Source of the DNA: Cryomorphaceae bacterium
GTDB lineage: Bacteria; Bacteroidota; Bacteroidia; Flavobacteriales_D; SKUL01
DNA: 44,534 nt
Assembly: GCA_007695365.1 (NCBI GenBank)
Contig: REDV01000079.1
Span: 1 to 44,534, forward strand
Reading direction: 5' to 3'
Every line of letters starts with the position of its first letter. Positions within the stretch are counted from its first letter, which is position 1. Both the position numbers and the translations under genes were made by a program. Positions 1 through 7,936 of the stretch are shown here, piece after piece. The notes beneath the pieces are model-generated. The model saw only the letters and a list, made by a program, of their open reading frames with translations. It did not search any database and was not told the DNA's origin.

Positions 1-119
1 GCCTCAGCTGCCGACGCAAATTCAGCCACGGCGTTTCCTTCTATAAGTAGCCTGTCTGCCACAAACTTCATGGTTCGCGGATTGGGCGTCATTTCTGCAT
101 ATACATTGGTAGGAATCAT
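1..119 (-). CDS. NifU-family Fe-S scaffold protein, N-terminal part (truncated by window edge)
   Basis: Reading leftward from the ATG at 117-119, the first 39 codons give a peptide with the run TPNPRTMKFVADRLLIEG followed by AEFASAAEA. The TPNPxTxKF pattern followed by an AEF(A/T)SA segment is characteristic of the Nfu N-terminal domain (PF08712). In complete proteins this domain precedes a CxxC NifU domain that carries or transfers Fe-S clusters in the cytoplasm. The C-terminal NifU domain would lie outside the window, so it cannot be checked. The frame stays open upstream of the chosen ATG, but a good -7 promoter box at 160-167 would give a leader of about 35 nt, which supports this start. 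Confidence 0.75.
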   Translation of the reverse strand, partial: MIPTNVYAEMTPNPRTMKFVADRLLIEGNAVAEFASAAE

Positions 120-159
120 CGTTTCAGGTGTCAATAAGTTGTTAAATCTCTTGTGAAGA

Positions 160-167
160 CAAAGGTA
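160..167 (-). promoter_or_regulatory. Bacteroidota -7 box upstream of the NifU-type gene
   Basis: Read on the minus strand the bases are TACCTTTG, an exact match to the TAnnTTTG -7 consensus of Bacteroidota primary sigma factor promoters. It lies about 40 nt upstream of the NifU ATG. No convincing TTTG -33 box was found at the right distance. Confidence 0.4.
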
Positions 168-226
168 AGGAAGTAACTTTACCTTTCCGAGTCCGAAATT
201 GTTCTGTCATCCGGGCACATTTTATC

Positions 227-625
227 ATGCAAAAACTGGTGCACATACTGTTTGTAGGCATGTTCTCTCTGCTTCTGGCGGGAGGTTCTGCGGGCTTAAC
301 GCTGCATAAAATGGCGTGTTCCAGCAGTGGCAAGATCAGCTTCTCTCTCGACAGGGATTTTTGTTGCTCCTGGGATTGGGGCGGCCAGCCTGAAAACAGC
401 ATATCTCCTGTTTGTTGCGACTTTGATGAGATTCTTTTCCAGCTCTCCAGCTATGATGTGGGTGGCAAAGACGCTCCATCTATAAGTGTTGGGATTCCAA
501 CGGTAATGATTCATGTGCCGGCTCCTGCCGTTGCCAATGAACTCGCTCCCCGGGCCATCTCCGACCGCGCTCCGCCCCTGCCGCACAACCGTCGTCTTGC
601 ACGGCTGTGTACTTTCCTGATTTGA
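227..625 (+). CDS. HYC_CC_PP family small exported protein
   Basis: This 132-residue protein starts with a signal-type hydrophobic segment (residues 4-24). It then has a degenerate HYC-like position (LHKMAC, about 26-31), two cysteine pairs (FCCSW and VCCDF) and a C-terminal APPLPHNRRLARLCTFLI segment. That arrangement matches the Bacteroidota family named for its HYC, CC and PP motifs, whose members commonly sit beside heavy-metal TonB receptors and HMA proteins. The same context is seen here: the TonB receptor starts 78 bases downstream. The clustered cysteines suggest metal binding in the periplasm, but no activity is established. Upstream, TAACTTTA and TACCTTTC (174-187) are near-matches to a -7 box. 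Confidence 0.65.
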   Translation: MQKLVHILFVGMFSLLLAGGSAGLTLHKMACSSSGKISFSLDRDFCCSWDWGGQPENSISPVCCDFDEILFQLSSYDVGGKDAPSISVGIPTVMIHVPAPAVANELAPRAISDRAPPLPHNRRLARLCTFLI

Positions 626-703
626 AAAGGTGATTTCTGCCGGGTGCTCGCATAGCGCTCAGGCACATCTCGCTCATTTTTTCACCTTTTCAATTCACAA
701 ATC

Positions 704-2923
704 ATGATTTCAAAAATTCTGACTTCTCTTCCGGCGCTCTGCTTTGCGCTTGCCATGCACGGGCAAAGTAACATCCAGGGTGTAGTGTCCGGTATGGAAG
801 ACAATGAAAGCACACCGCTTCCCGGCGCAAGTGTTTACTGGGTCAACCAAAGCGGGGGCACAACCACCGATGAGTCCGGCCGCTTTACTCTTTCAGCGCC
901 GGCCAACCTCCCGGAACGACTCGTGGTGAGTTATGTGGGTTTCCAAAACGACACAATACTGGTTCATGATGTGGGTCAAAGCATAACTGTTACCCTTAGT
1001 GCCGCCGTTACCCTGCGCGAAGCCGAAGTTGTGTCGCGTCAAAAGGCGGTAAGCATGTCGACGATGGAGACCGTAAACACGGTTCACCTGAGTCGTGAGC
1101 ACCTACAAAAAGCCGCATGTTGTAACCTCAGCGAAAGCTTTGAAACCGATGCCTCCATCGACGTGGTGGAAAACGATGCTGTGGCGGGCACACGCAAAAT
1201 TCTGATGCTGGGGCTTGACGGCACCTACAGCCAGATTCTCTTTGAGGGAATCCCGCTCATTCGCGGATTGCAATCAACCTATGGGCTCACGTACATTCCC
1301 GGCACCTGGATTGAGTCCATTCAGGTTTCCAAAGGTGCCGGCTCCGTGGTAAACGGCTTCGAGTCCATGACCGGCCAGATCAACCTGGAATACTGGAAGC
1401 CGGAAAATCACGACCAGGGCCGCGCTTTCTTCAATGCTTACGCCAACCACATGGGGCGTCTTGAGGGGAATGGTTATTTGCGGCAGAAAATCAATGATAA
1501 ATGGAGCACGATGCTGCTTGCACACGGCCGCACCAGCTTAATGCGTATCAACAACAACGACAACGGTTTCATGGATATGCCCATGGACAATGAGATACAA
1601 GTCTTGAACCGCTGGAAATACCAATCCACCAGAAGAGAAAGCGTGTTTGGTGTGCGTTTTTTAACCGACGACAAATTTGGGGGGCAAGTACAGTTCGACC
1701 CCAGAACCAACAGGCTTGATCAACCGTGGTACGGCATGCAGGTGAGAACAAGGCTTATCAGCGGTTTTGGGAAGTCGGGGTTTTTGTTTCCTGAAACCCC
1801 CTGGAAAAGCATTGGTTTACAGGCTTCTGCCACCTACCACGAGCAGGATGCCTTTTTTGGTCTCCGCGACTATCAGGCAGCTCACACCAGTGCATATTTC
1901 AACGGAATTTACCAGACCATGATTGGCACCACCGATCACGTTGTGAAAGGAGGTGTAAGCTTTCGTGGCGACGATTATCGCGAGTCGTTTACCGACTCAA
2001 CTTTTAACCGTACTGAGATCATTCCAGGAGCCTTTGCCGAGTACGCCTGGACGCACAATGAAAAGTTCTCGCTGGTAGCGGGATTGCGGGCAGATTTCCA
2101 CAACCTTTTCGGAACCATTGTGAGCCCCCGGCTTCATACCAAGTACAACCTTGGGCCTCTTTCGGTTCTCCGGTTTTCCGGAGGACGAGGCTTCAGAAGC
2201 CCGGTGCTGTTTGCTGAGAACATCAGCCCGTTGGTGAGTTCGAGGCAGGTGACGGTGGTGGAAACACCCCGGGCGGAAGTGTCGTGGAATACCGGCGTAT
2301 CATTCCTGCAAAAATTCACCCTTGCTGGCATGGAGGGGCACGTAAACATAGACTACTTCTACACCTTTTTCGAAAACCAGCTGATTATTGACATGGATGA
2401 AAGTGCCCGGCAATTGATCTTCTACAATTTGGATGGACAGTCTTATTCGCATGCAGTTCAGGTGGACTTCCTTATTGAGCCTGTTGAGCGCTTCGAGGTA
2501 AAGCTCGCCTACAAGCACTACGAGGTGAAAACCACTTACCGCTCTCAGGGCCTGATTGACCGCCCGTTTGTTCCTCAGGACCGCGCGCTGATTAACCTTG
2601 CGTACAACACGCGCCACGACATCTGGAAGTTTGATATTACCACCAACTGGTTTGGCTCTGCCCGCATTCCCTCTACGGCCGAAAACCCTGTTGAGCACCA
2701 GCGCAGAACATCCTCACCCAGCTTCTTTATGCTGAGCGGACAAATTACACGCACTTTTAAGTTTGGCGAAATATACCTGGGAGGAGAAAACCTGAACAAC
2801 TTCAGGCAGCCCAACCCCATTATTGATCCGCAAAACCCCTTTGGAGACATTTTTGATGCATCCATGATCTGGGGCCCTATCGCGGGTGCAATTGTTTACA
2901 TTGGATTCAGAACAACATTTTAA
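704..2923 (+). CDS. TonB-dependent outer-membrane receptor, probably for a metal or metal complex
   Basis: The 739-residue protein has a signal peptide (about 1-20), a carboxypeptidase-regulatory-like beta domain (about 23-105, with PLPGASV, TTTDESGRFTL and VVSYVGF), a plug domain (about 115-235, with ILFEGIPLI and SIQVSKGAGSVVNGFESMTGQI) and a 22-strand-type barrel ending in an aromatic FRTTF. Such receptors import scarce ligands across the outer membrane using TonB energy. A Cys139-Cys140 pair sits just before the plug core (AACCNLSESFE). This is unusual for a siderophore or glycan receptor and fits a thiophilic metal. The flanking HYC_CC_PP and HMA genes point the same way (copper, zinc or similar). 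No SusD-like partner is present, which argues against glycan import. Confidence 0.85.
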   Translation: MISKILTSLPALCFALAMHGQSNIQGVVSGMEDNESTPLPGASVYWVNQSGGTTTDESGRFTLSAPANLPERLVVSYVGFQNDTILVHDVGQSITVTLSAAVTLREAEVVSRQKAVSMSTMETVNTVHLSREHLQKAACCNLSESFETDASIDVVENDAVAGTRKILMLGLDGTYSQILFEGIPLIRGLQSTYGLTYIPGTWIESIQVSKGAGSVVNGFESMTGQINLEYWKPENHDQGRAFFNAYANHMGRLEGNGYLRQKINDKWSTMLLAHGRTSLMRINNNDNGFMDMPMDNEIQVLNRWKYQSTRRESVFGVRFLTDDKFGGQVQFDPRTNRLDQPWYGMQVRTRLISGFGKSGFLFPETPWKSIGLQASATYHEQDAFFGLRDYQAAHTSAYFNGIYQTMIGTTDHVVKGGVSFRGDDYRESFTDSTFNRTEIIPGAFAEYAWTHNEKFSLVAGLRADFHNLFGTIVSPRLHTKYNLGPLSVLRFSGGRGFRSPVLFAENISPLVSSRQVTVVETPRAEVSWNTGVSFLQKFTLAGMEGHVNIDYFYTFFENQLIIDMDESARQLIFYNLDGQSYSHAVQVDFLIEPVERFEVKLAYKHYEVKTTYRSQGLIDRPFVPQDRALINLAYNTRHDIWKFDITTNWFGSARIPSTAENPVEHQRRTSSPSFFMLSGQITRTFKFGEIYLGGENLNNFRQPNPIIDPQNPFGDIFDASMIWGPIAGAIVYIGFRTTF

Positions 2924-2936
2924 AACCCAAAAAACC

Positions 2937-3299
2937 ATGAAAACCCTAACAACCTTTGTCTTCCTGTTTGCTTTCGGCATTGCCACAGTAGCGCAGGGCA
3001 ACGACGACAAGTTCGCAACTCTTCAAATAGAAACTTCAGCCGTGTGCGACATGTGCGTAGCTACTATTGAAAAAGGTTTTGCGTTCGAGAAAGGTGTGAA
3101 AAACGCCTCGGTAAATCTCGGTGAAAACACCGTCTCCGTAACCTACCGTAAAAGTAAAACCGACCCCGAAGCCTTGCGCAGTGCTCTGTTGAAAATGGGC
3201 TATGCTGCCGATGGTGTGCTTCCCGACAAAAAGGACTACGACAACCTTCACCACTGCTGCAAAGCAGATTTGCCTTTTCACGACCATGGCGATCATTAA
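2937..3299 (+). CDS. Exported heavy-metal-associated (HMA) domain protein
   Basis: The ATG at 2937 is chosen because it begins a clean signal peptide (residues 1-20, ending VAQ). The longer frame from 2886 overlaps the TonB gene. The 120-residue product carries one HMA fold (about 27-95) with the metal-binding Cys37-x-x-Cys40 in SAVCDMCVATIEKGF. A His/Cys-rich tail follows (HHCC at 105-108 and HDHGDH at 115-120). HMA domains pass soft metals such as Cu(I) or Zn(II) between partners. With a signal peptide this one should act in the periplasm, plausibly receiving metal from the receptor encoded 13 bases upstream. Its last 14 bases overlap the start of the gamma-carbonic anhydrase gene, which indicates translational coupling. 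Confidence 0.8.
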   Translation: MKTLTTFVFLFAFGIATVAQGNDDKFATLQIETSAVCDMCVATIEKGFAFEKGVKNASVNLGENTVSVTYRKSKTDPEALRSALLKMGYAADGVLPDKKDYDNLHHCCKADLPFHDHGDH

Positions 3300-3801
3300 A
3301 CCGGTAAGGGGCCTCGAGCCCCGTTTTGGAGACAACTGCTACCTGGCTGAAAACGCAACCATTGTAGGCGACGTTGAAATGGGAAACGAATGCAGTGTTT
3401 GGTTTCAGGCTGTAATTCGGGGCGATGTACATTACATCAAAATGGGCCACAAAGTAAACGTTCAGGACGGCGCGGTAATTCACTGTACCTATCAGAAAGC
3501 CCCCACGCAAATCGGAAACAACGTTTCAATCGGGCATCGTGCATTGGTTCATGGCTGCACTATTCACGACAACGTGTTGATTGGAATGGGCTCGATTGTA
3601 ATGGACGGAGCGGTGATAGAATCGAAGAGCATTGTGGCCGCCGGAGCCGTGGTGCTGGAAGGCACTGTTGTTGAAAGCGGATCGGTGTATGCCGGAGTTC
3701 CTGCACGAAAAGTAAAATCAGTGGATAAGCACTTGTTTGAAGGAGAAATTCAGCGCATTGCGAACAACTATGTGATGTATGCAGATTGGTTTAAGCCCTA
3801 A
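3286..3801 (+). CDS. Gamma-carbonic anhydrase family protein (left-handed beta-helix)
   Basis: The start at 3286 (MAIIKPVRG) is chosen by homology. It overlaps the HMA gene by 14 bases in another frame. The 171-residue protein shows hexapeptide repeats of a left-handed beta-helix from about residue 20 to 140, then a C-terminal helix. Candidate metal-ligand histidines typical of gamma-class enzymes are His66 (AVIHC), His84 (SIGHR) and His89 (LVHGC). Members hydrate CO2 or act as uncharacterised metal-dependent acyltransferase-like proteins; many bacterial members show weak or no carbonic anhydrase activity. Placement at the end of a metal-import operon is notable because the fold needs zinc or iron. 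The 3' end overlaps the converging murI gene by 4 bases. Confidence 0.85.
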   Translation: MAIIKPVRGLEPRFGDNCYLAENATIVGDVEMGNECSVWFQAVIRGDVHYIKMGHKVNVQDGAVIHCTYQKAPTQIGNNVSIGHRALVHGCTIHDNVLIGMGSIVMDGAVIESKSIVAAGAVVLEGTVVESGSVYAGVPARKVKSVDKHLFEGEIQRIANNYVMYADWFKP

Positions 3802-4604
3802 AGTGTAGCCCAGAGGTCGGCAGTTTCAAGTCGCACCTTTTCGCCAAAAAACAGGCGCGTGCTTTTCTCAAAGGAGTCTGTGAAGTCGGAAACGTAAAAG
3901 TGGTGTTCTGCGGGGTGTGTTTCACCCTCGTGAATGTCGTTTTTAAGTTGAGATGCCAATATACTGGCCGCATCGAGCACGTCCACACCGACACTCTTGT
4001 AGTACCGCTCTACCTCTTTGCGAATGAGCGGGTAGTGCGTACAACCGAGAATTAGCGCCGATATACCTTTCAGGTGTTTGCTGCCCAGGTAATTGTTGAT
4101 GATGGTCTGGCTGATGTTATTGTTGAAAAAACCCTCTTCAATCATTGGCACAAGCAAAGGGGTGGCCAGCGACTTGACTGTGAGTGTAGGATTAAGCCGC
4201 TGAATGACCCGCGGATAGGTTCGGGTTCGGATGGTTCCTTTGGTTCCTATCACGCCTATTCCTGAATTGATGTAGTTCGATGCTACGTGTTCGGCCACCG
4301 GGTCAATCACATTGTACACCTTGATTTGGGGGCCGGCTGCAGCAGCAATTTCGTTTCGTGCTATGCTGGAGGCGGTATTACAGGCCACCACCACCGTTTC
4401 GCAACCCTGCTCGGCTAAAAAGCGCGTAATGCGCAGCGAGTAGTGCTTAATTGCTGTGGGCGATTTGTCACCATAAGGCAGGTGAGCTGTGTCGCCAAAA
4501 TAAATAAGTTGACGATTTGGAAGTGCCTTGTGAATAGCAGCAGCTACTGTTAACCCTCCGATTCCGGAGTCGAAAATACCGATGGGAGCGAGGTTCTCTG
4601 CCAC
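3798..4604 (-). CDS. murI: Glutamate racemase
   Basis: The 268-residue cytoplasmic enzyme interconverts L- and D-glutamate for peptidoglycan synthesis. Family motifs are all present: IGIFDSGIGG at 8-17, the first catalytic cysteine Cys75 in VVACNTASS, and the second, Cys188, in LILGCTHYPLI. Length is normal for MurI. It is the last leftward gene after the icd cluster, but 235 bases separate it from the nearest small gene, so it may have its own promoter near 4620-4650; the minus strand there reads a TAATTTG near-match to the -7 box. It converges on the carbonic anhydrase gene with a 4-base overlap, leaving no room for a conventional terminator. Confidence 0.95.
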   Translation of the reverse strand: MAENLAPIGIFDSGIGGLTVAAAIHKALPNRQLIYFGDTAHLPYGDKSPTAIKHYSLRITRFLAEQGCETVVVACNTASSIARNEIAAAAGPQIKVYNVIDPVAEHVASNYINSGIGVIGTKGTIRTRTYPRVIQRLNPTLTVKSLATPLLVPMIEEGFFNNNISQTIINNYLGSKHLKGISALILGCTHYPLIRKEVERYYKSVGVDVLDAASILASQLKNDIHEGETHPAEHHFYVSDFTDSFEKSTRLFFGEKVRLETADLWATL

Positions 4605-4839
4605 GGGGTCGAAGATAGGGAAATTGTATCCGCCAAATTATTCTCTTGCGCAGATCATGAACCTATGAATTTACAGGGGTGGTGAAAACAACACTCCCAA
4701 CAAAACATTACAGGATACCTTACCTGACCCACCATGGCATCAATCGCTGCCCTGCCGCCAGAGAACATTTCGTTTTACAAGAAGATTAGCACCCCGCTAT
4801 CCTTCACTGAATGCACTAAACATTTTGGGGTACGCCAGA

Positions 4840-5142
4840 TTAACCCATTGCAAGTTTCTTCATTTCAGAGGGGTAAGAGCCTATGCATACAGCGGCTTCC
4901 ACGCGCAACTCTGACTGATTGCGCTTTGCTTCCTCAATCAACTCCAGAAGCTCCATTCTCGCATCTTCAAGTTGCGCCAACTTGATCTGAATAACCGGAT
5001 CGGGCTCTTCATAGCGTACCTGATAACACAGGTTTTTAGCCTTGTAGAAGTTAATTTTCTTATCTATCAACGCAATGATAACATCCTTGGCTTCGAGGTG
5101 TGTAAAGTAGTCATTGAGTAAAAGTATTTCAAGGTTTTTCAT
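4840..5142 (-). CDS. Small coiled-coil protein A, paralogue of the adjacent gene
   Basis: This 100-residue, probably cytoplasmic protein has no signal peptide. It is mostly helical, with a leading beta/turn (LLLNDYF), a conserved helix with IDKKINFYKAK (about 26-36) and an acidic coiled-coil stretch (LAQLEDARMELLELIEEAK, about 55-73). It aligns along most of its length with the 80-residue protein encoded 13 bases upstream. Both have I-D-x-K-I-x-x-x-x-x-K at the same distance from the start, followed by a charged helix and a short beta tail. Similar short unnamed proteins occur in Bacteroidota, but I know of no assigned role. It appears to be the last gene of an icd operon. Confidence 0.65.
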   Translation of the reverse strand: MKNLEILLLNDYFTHLEAKDVIIALIDKKINFYKAKNLCYQVRYEEPDPVIQIKLAQLEDARMELLELIEEAKRNQSELRVEAAVCIGSYPSEMKKLAMG

Positions 5143-5155
5143 GATTCAGGGGGTT

Positions 5156-5398
5156 TTAAAAAAGATGTACCGAGGCCTTCAATTTTACAGGTTCATCATT
5201 TTGGGTTAATTCCTGACGCAAACGCGATGCTTCGTTTTGTAACTGCTTTATTCGCTGTTCGCGCATTTTGATATCTTCTTCATTGTCCACACGCGTTATT
5301 TTTTGCTCGTGATATTTGATTTTCACATCTATCATTCTAAGGACTAGCTCAACGCCTTCATTTCGGGGGTACGTGCCATTGATAAGCTCTATGTTCAT
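5156..5398 (-). CDS. Small coiled-coil protein B, paralogue of the adjacent gene
   Basis: The ATG at 5396-5398 (MNIELINGTY) is preferred over the longer open frame, which runs into icd. The 80-residue product has a short N-terminal strand, a helix with MIDVKIKYHEQK (about 22-33), a strongly charged coiled coil (IKMREQRIKQLQNEASRLRQEL) and a short beta C-terminus (VKLKASVHLF). It begins 19 bases after the icd stop and is followed 13 bases later by its paralogue, so the three are probably one transcript. Function is unknown; the shape suggests a small oligomerising or adaptor protein. Confidence 0.65.
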   Translation of the reverse strand: MNIELINGTYPRNEGVELVLRMIDVKIKYHEQKITRVDNEEDIKMREQRIKQLQNEASRLRQELTQNDEPVKLKASVHLF

Positions 5399-5417
5399 CG
5401 TTTTAATTTTTAGTGGT

Positions 5418-6860
5418 TTACTGTCCCTGGCCGAGGGAAAAGCCTTGTTTCCCGTCGAACAGATAAAGGTTTTCGGTTTTGATGGCATCAACACCTGCAT
5501 CGGCGGCTCGCTGTAAGAGGTTGATAATATCTTTTGGCTGAATGACAGCACCCGATGCCAGTGGTTGATACCGGCATCGCCAGTGGTCGGTACAAAAGGT
5601 TTCACTAAACCCTCCAGGCCAGACCTTAATACCACGGTTGGTAATCATCGCCAGCGACAACTGCGAATCATTGAGACCATTAAGCAATTCGCCCAGTTCG
5701 TCGGGGTTTGTGCCGGGCCAGTGTACAAAAACATCTACCCCCACGAGCTCTTTATTCAACGGTTGTTTGCGCTGATAGGGCTTTATGACAATGGCTTTTC
5801 CGGCACCCTTTGAAACAGGCTCGAGGGTTTGGGGTGCTTCGCCCAACCTATCGATAACAGCCTCTGCAAAAGCCTTGGTGCCCACCCGCTGTTTGCTAAG
5901 TCCGTGACGGAATATATCTTCTGTGTGCACGCCATCTTCAATGGTTCGAAGCCAGGCGTTATGTATTGTTGCTCCAGTATCCCCTTGCCCGATGTGGCTG
6001 AGCATTTGAATGGCTCCGTGCAGCAAGCCTGAGGGGTTGGCTACGTCTTTCCCCGCAATGGGAGGAGCGGAGCCATGAATAGCCTCGAACATAGCACATT
6101 GCTCGCCAATATTGGCAGACCCGCCAAGTCCTACTGAGCCCGTAATCTGCGCTGCCACGTCAGAAATGATGTCACCATAAAGGTTGGCGGTAACAATCAC
6201 ATCAAAAATTTCCGGGGTATCGGCCAAACGAGCAGCTCCTATGTCAATAATCCAGTGGTCGATTTCAATGTCGGGGTACTCCCCGGCGATTTCACGAAAG
6301 ACCTCGTGAAAAAGACCATCGGTTTGCTTCATGATATTGTCTTTGCTGAAGCATGACACCTTTCGGCGGCCCTCATTTTGGGCATATTCAAAGGCGTATC
6401 GAATAATTTTCTCGCAGCCCGGGCGGCTTATAAGCTTGAGGCACTGAACCACTTCGTCGGTTTGGCGGTGCTCAATACCTGCGTAAAGGTCTTCTTCATT
6501 CTCACGCACTATCACTACATCCATGTTGGGGTGGTTGGTGCGTATAAAGGGATGCAGGCTTCGGCAAGGACGAATGTTTGCAAACAGCCCCAGGGCTTTG
6601 CGTGTTGTTACGTTCAGGCTTTTGTACCCGCCTCCCTGCGGGGTGGTAATGGGTGCTTTCAGAAATACCTTGTTTTGTCTAATGGTATCCCAGGCTTCAG
6701 GAGCAATTCCTGATGTATTACCAGATTTGTAGACTCGTTCACCTATTTCTATTTCATCAATGGTGAGCGCAGCGCCCGCCTTTTCCAAAATTTTGAGTGT
6801 GGCCGCCATGATTTCGGGACCGATGCCATCACCGTGCGCAACTGTTATTCTTGTAGACAT
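5418..6860 (-). CDS. icd: NADP-dependent isocitrate dehydrogenase, long form with C-terminal domain
   Basis: The ATG at 6858-6860 (MSTRITVAHGDGIGPE) is chosen over an upstream TTG at 6881. The 480-residue enzyme oxidises isocitrate to 2-oxoglutarate in the TCA cycle. Visible motifs are the N-terminal GDGIGPE, the substrate loop VVIVRENEEDLYAGIEH, the metal/NADP segment TANLYGDIISDVAAQITGSVGLGGSANIG (only its ends need matching) and GSAPPIAGKDVANPSG. About 140 extra residues at the C-terminus match the extra domain of the roughly 480-500-residue IDH subclass (Rickettsia/Thermus type). The E. coli enzyme is shorter. It is divergent from the LysR gene and heads a cluster with two small coiled-coil genes. 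Confidence 0.92.
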   Translation of the reverse strand: MSTRITVAHGDGIGPEIMAATLKILEKAGAALTIDEIEIGERVYKSGNTSGIAPEAWDTIRQNKVFLKAPITTPQGGGYKSLNVTTRKALGLFANIRPCRSLHPFIRTNHPNMDVVIVRENEEDLYAGIEHRQTDEVVQCLKLISRPGCEKIIRYAFEYAQNEGRRKVSCFSKDNIMKQTDGLFHEVFREIAGEYPDIEIDHWIIDIGAARLADTPEIFDVIVTANLYGDIISDVAAQITGSVGLGGSANIGEQCAMFEAIHGSAPPIAGKDVANPSGLLHGAIQMLSHIGQGDTGATIHNAWLRTIEDGVHTEDIFRHGLSKQRVGTKAFAEAVIDRLGEAPQTLEPVSKGAGKAIVIKPYQRKQPLNKELVGVDVFVHWPGTNPDELGELLNGLNDSQLSLAMITNRGIKVWPGGFSETFCTDHWRCRYQPLASGAVIQPKDIINLLQRAADAGVDAIKTENLYLFDGKQGFSLGQGQ

Positions 6861-6902
6861 TGATTTGATTTTGGAGTGCAAATTTCAGAAACCTAAGTCA
6901 TA

Positions 6903-6937
6903 GATAATAATATATATTTGCGATAAATATCATTATC
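6903..6937. promoter_or_regulatory. 35-bp palindromic operator overlapping the lysR promoter (icd-lysR intergenic)
   Basis: Two 15-base arms, GATAATAATATATAT (6903-6917) and ATAAATATCATTATC (6923-6937), are inverted repeats matching at 13 of 15 positions around a 5-base centre. On the plus strand the palindrome contains TATATTTG (6913-6920), an exact Bacteroidota -7 box, and it ends 7 bases before the lysR ATG. A bound LysR-type protein would therefore block its own promoter while facing the icd promoter on the other side. This is the classical autorepressor/activator layout of LysR family regulators. The palindrome is seen directly; regulator binding is inferred. Confidence 0.6.
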
Positions 6938-6944
6938 CTTCTTT

Positions 6945-7874
6945 ATGAACTACACTCTTCATCAGCTACAACTTTTTTTAAAGTTACTGGAAACCAAAAG
7001 CGTAACAAAAACAGCAGAAGCCATGTACCTCACCCAGCCGGCTGTTTCGCTGCAGCTAAAAAAGTTGCAGGAGCAGTTTCGGGAGCCCCTGTTTGAGGTT
7101 GTTTCGCGGCGCATACACATTACGCCTTTCGGTTATGAAATTGGTCTGGCTGCCGGCAAAGCATTGGAACTGATGGAATCTATCAACCATCGTTCTGAAG
7201 GCTTTGAAGGTAAGCTCTCGGGTCGACTGAGAATTTCGGTAGTTTCAACAGGAAAGTACGTGTTGCCTTATTTTTTAGCTCCTTTTATCCATCAACATCC
7301 GTCTATCAACCTTTCGATGGATGTAACCAACAAGTACAAGGTGGTTGAAACTCTTGAGCATAACGAAGTAGATTTCTCACTTGTATCTGTTATACCTGAG
7401 CACCTCAGTCTTGAGAGGTTGGATTTGCTGCCCAATAAGCTATATCTTATTGGTGGGCGGAATGACCGTGGTCTTGCTCAACCCAAAAAGCCGGCCGATC
7501 TTGAGCAACACCCCTTGATTTACCGCGAGGAGGGGTCGGGAACAAGGCTTACCATGGAGCGTTTCCTTGTGTCGTGTGGTGTGAAACAACGCAAAAGGCT
7601 GGAGCTCACCTCCAACGAAGCGGTAAAGCAGGCCGTTATTGCAGGTTTGGGTTACTCTGTGATGCCGTTGATTGGCATCAAAAACGAACTGCAGAATGGT
7701 GACCTGCGGATCTTACCCATGAAAGGCTTACCGCTGGAAACTACCTGGAGCCTTGTGTGGCCGCGGGGCAAAAAGCACGCCCCAACCGCTGCTGCGTTTG
7801 TTCAGTTTCTCGAGGCTCAAAAAGAGGGCATTGTGGAGCGCGATTTTGGATGGCAGGTAGCGCTCGACACCTGA
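6945..7874 (+). CDS. LysR-type transcriptional regulator
   Basis: The 309-residue protein has an N-terminal winged helix-turn-helix (about 1-60). It includes FLKLLETKSVTKTAEAMYL followed by TQPAVSLQLKKLQ, the signature of LysR regulators. A linker helix and a periplasmic-binding-protein-like effector domain (about 90-295) follow. Such proteins bind palindromes as tetramers and respond to a small metabolite. The gene is divergent from icd, with only 84 bases between the start codons, and a near-perfect palindrome lies there. Regulation of icd and of itself is the simplest inference; the effector is unknown. A terminator hairpin 2-3 bases past its stop belongs mainly to the opposite gene. Confidence 0.9.
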   Translation: MNYTLHQLQLFLKLLETKSVTKTAEAMYLTQPAVSLQLKKLQEQFREPLFEVVSRRIHITPFGYEIGLAAGKALELMESINHRSEGFEGKLSGRLRISVVSTGKYVLPYFLAPFIHQHPSINLSMDVTNKYKVVETLEHNEVDFSLVSVIPEHLSLERLDLLPNKLYLIGGRNDRGLAQPKKPADLEQHPLIYREEGSGTRLTMERFLVSCGVKQRKRLELTSNEAVKQAVIAGLGYSVMPLIGIKNELQNGDLRILPMKGLPLETTWSLVWPRGKKHAPTAAAFVQFLEAQKEGIVERDFGWQVALDT

Positions 7875-7876
7875 GC

Positions 7877-7916
7877 AAAAAAAGAGCGTCACGGGTTGCT
7901 CCTGAACCCGTGACGC
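7877..7916 (-). terminator. Intrinsic terminator of the S9 peptidase gene
   Basis: GCGTCACGGGTT (7886-7897) and AACCCGTGACGC (7905-7916) form a perfect 12-bp stem with a 7-base loop. On the minus strand the stem is followed within two bases by seven T residues (plus-strand A run 7877-7883). It lies 20 bases after the S9 peptidase stop. The plus-strand side lacks a T run, so it is weaker for lysR. Confidence 0.85.
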
Positions 7917-7936
7917 CTCAATCAATAAACGGTGCC

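Noticed and set aside
2886-2936. Longer N-terminus for the HMA protein
   Set aside because: It overlaps the TonB gene and would bury the clean signal peptide that begins at 2937.
4734-4985. An 83-codon plus-strand frame in and beyond the murI upstream gap
   Set aside because: More than half lies antisense to the small coiled-coil gene A, and the peptide has no coding character.
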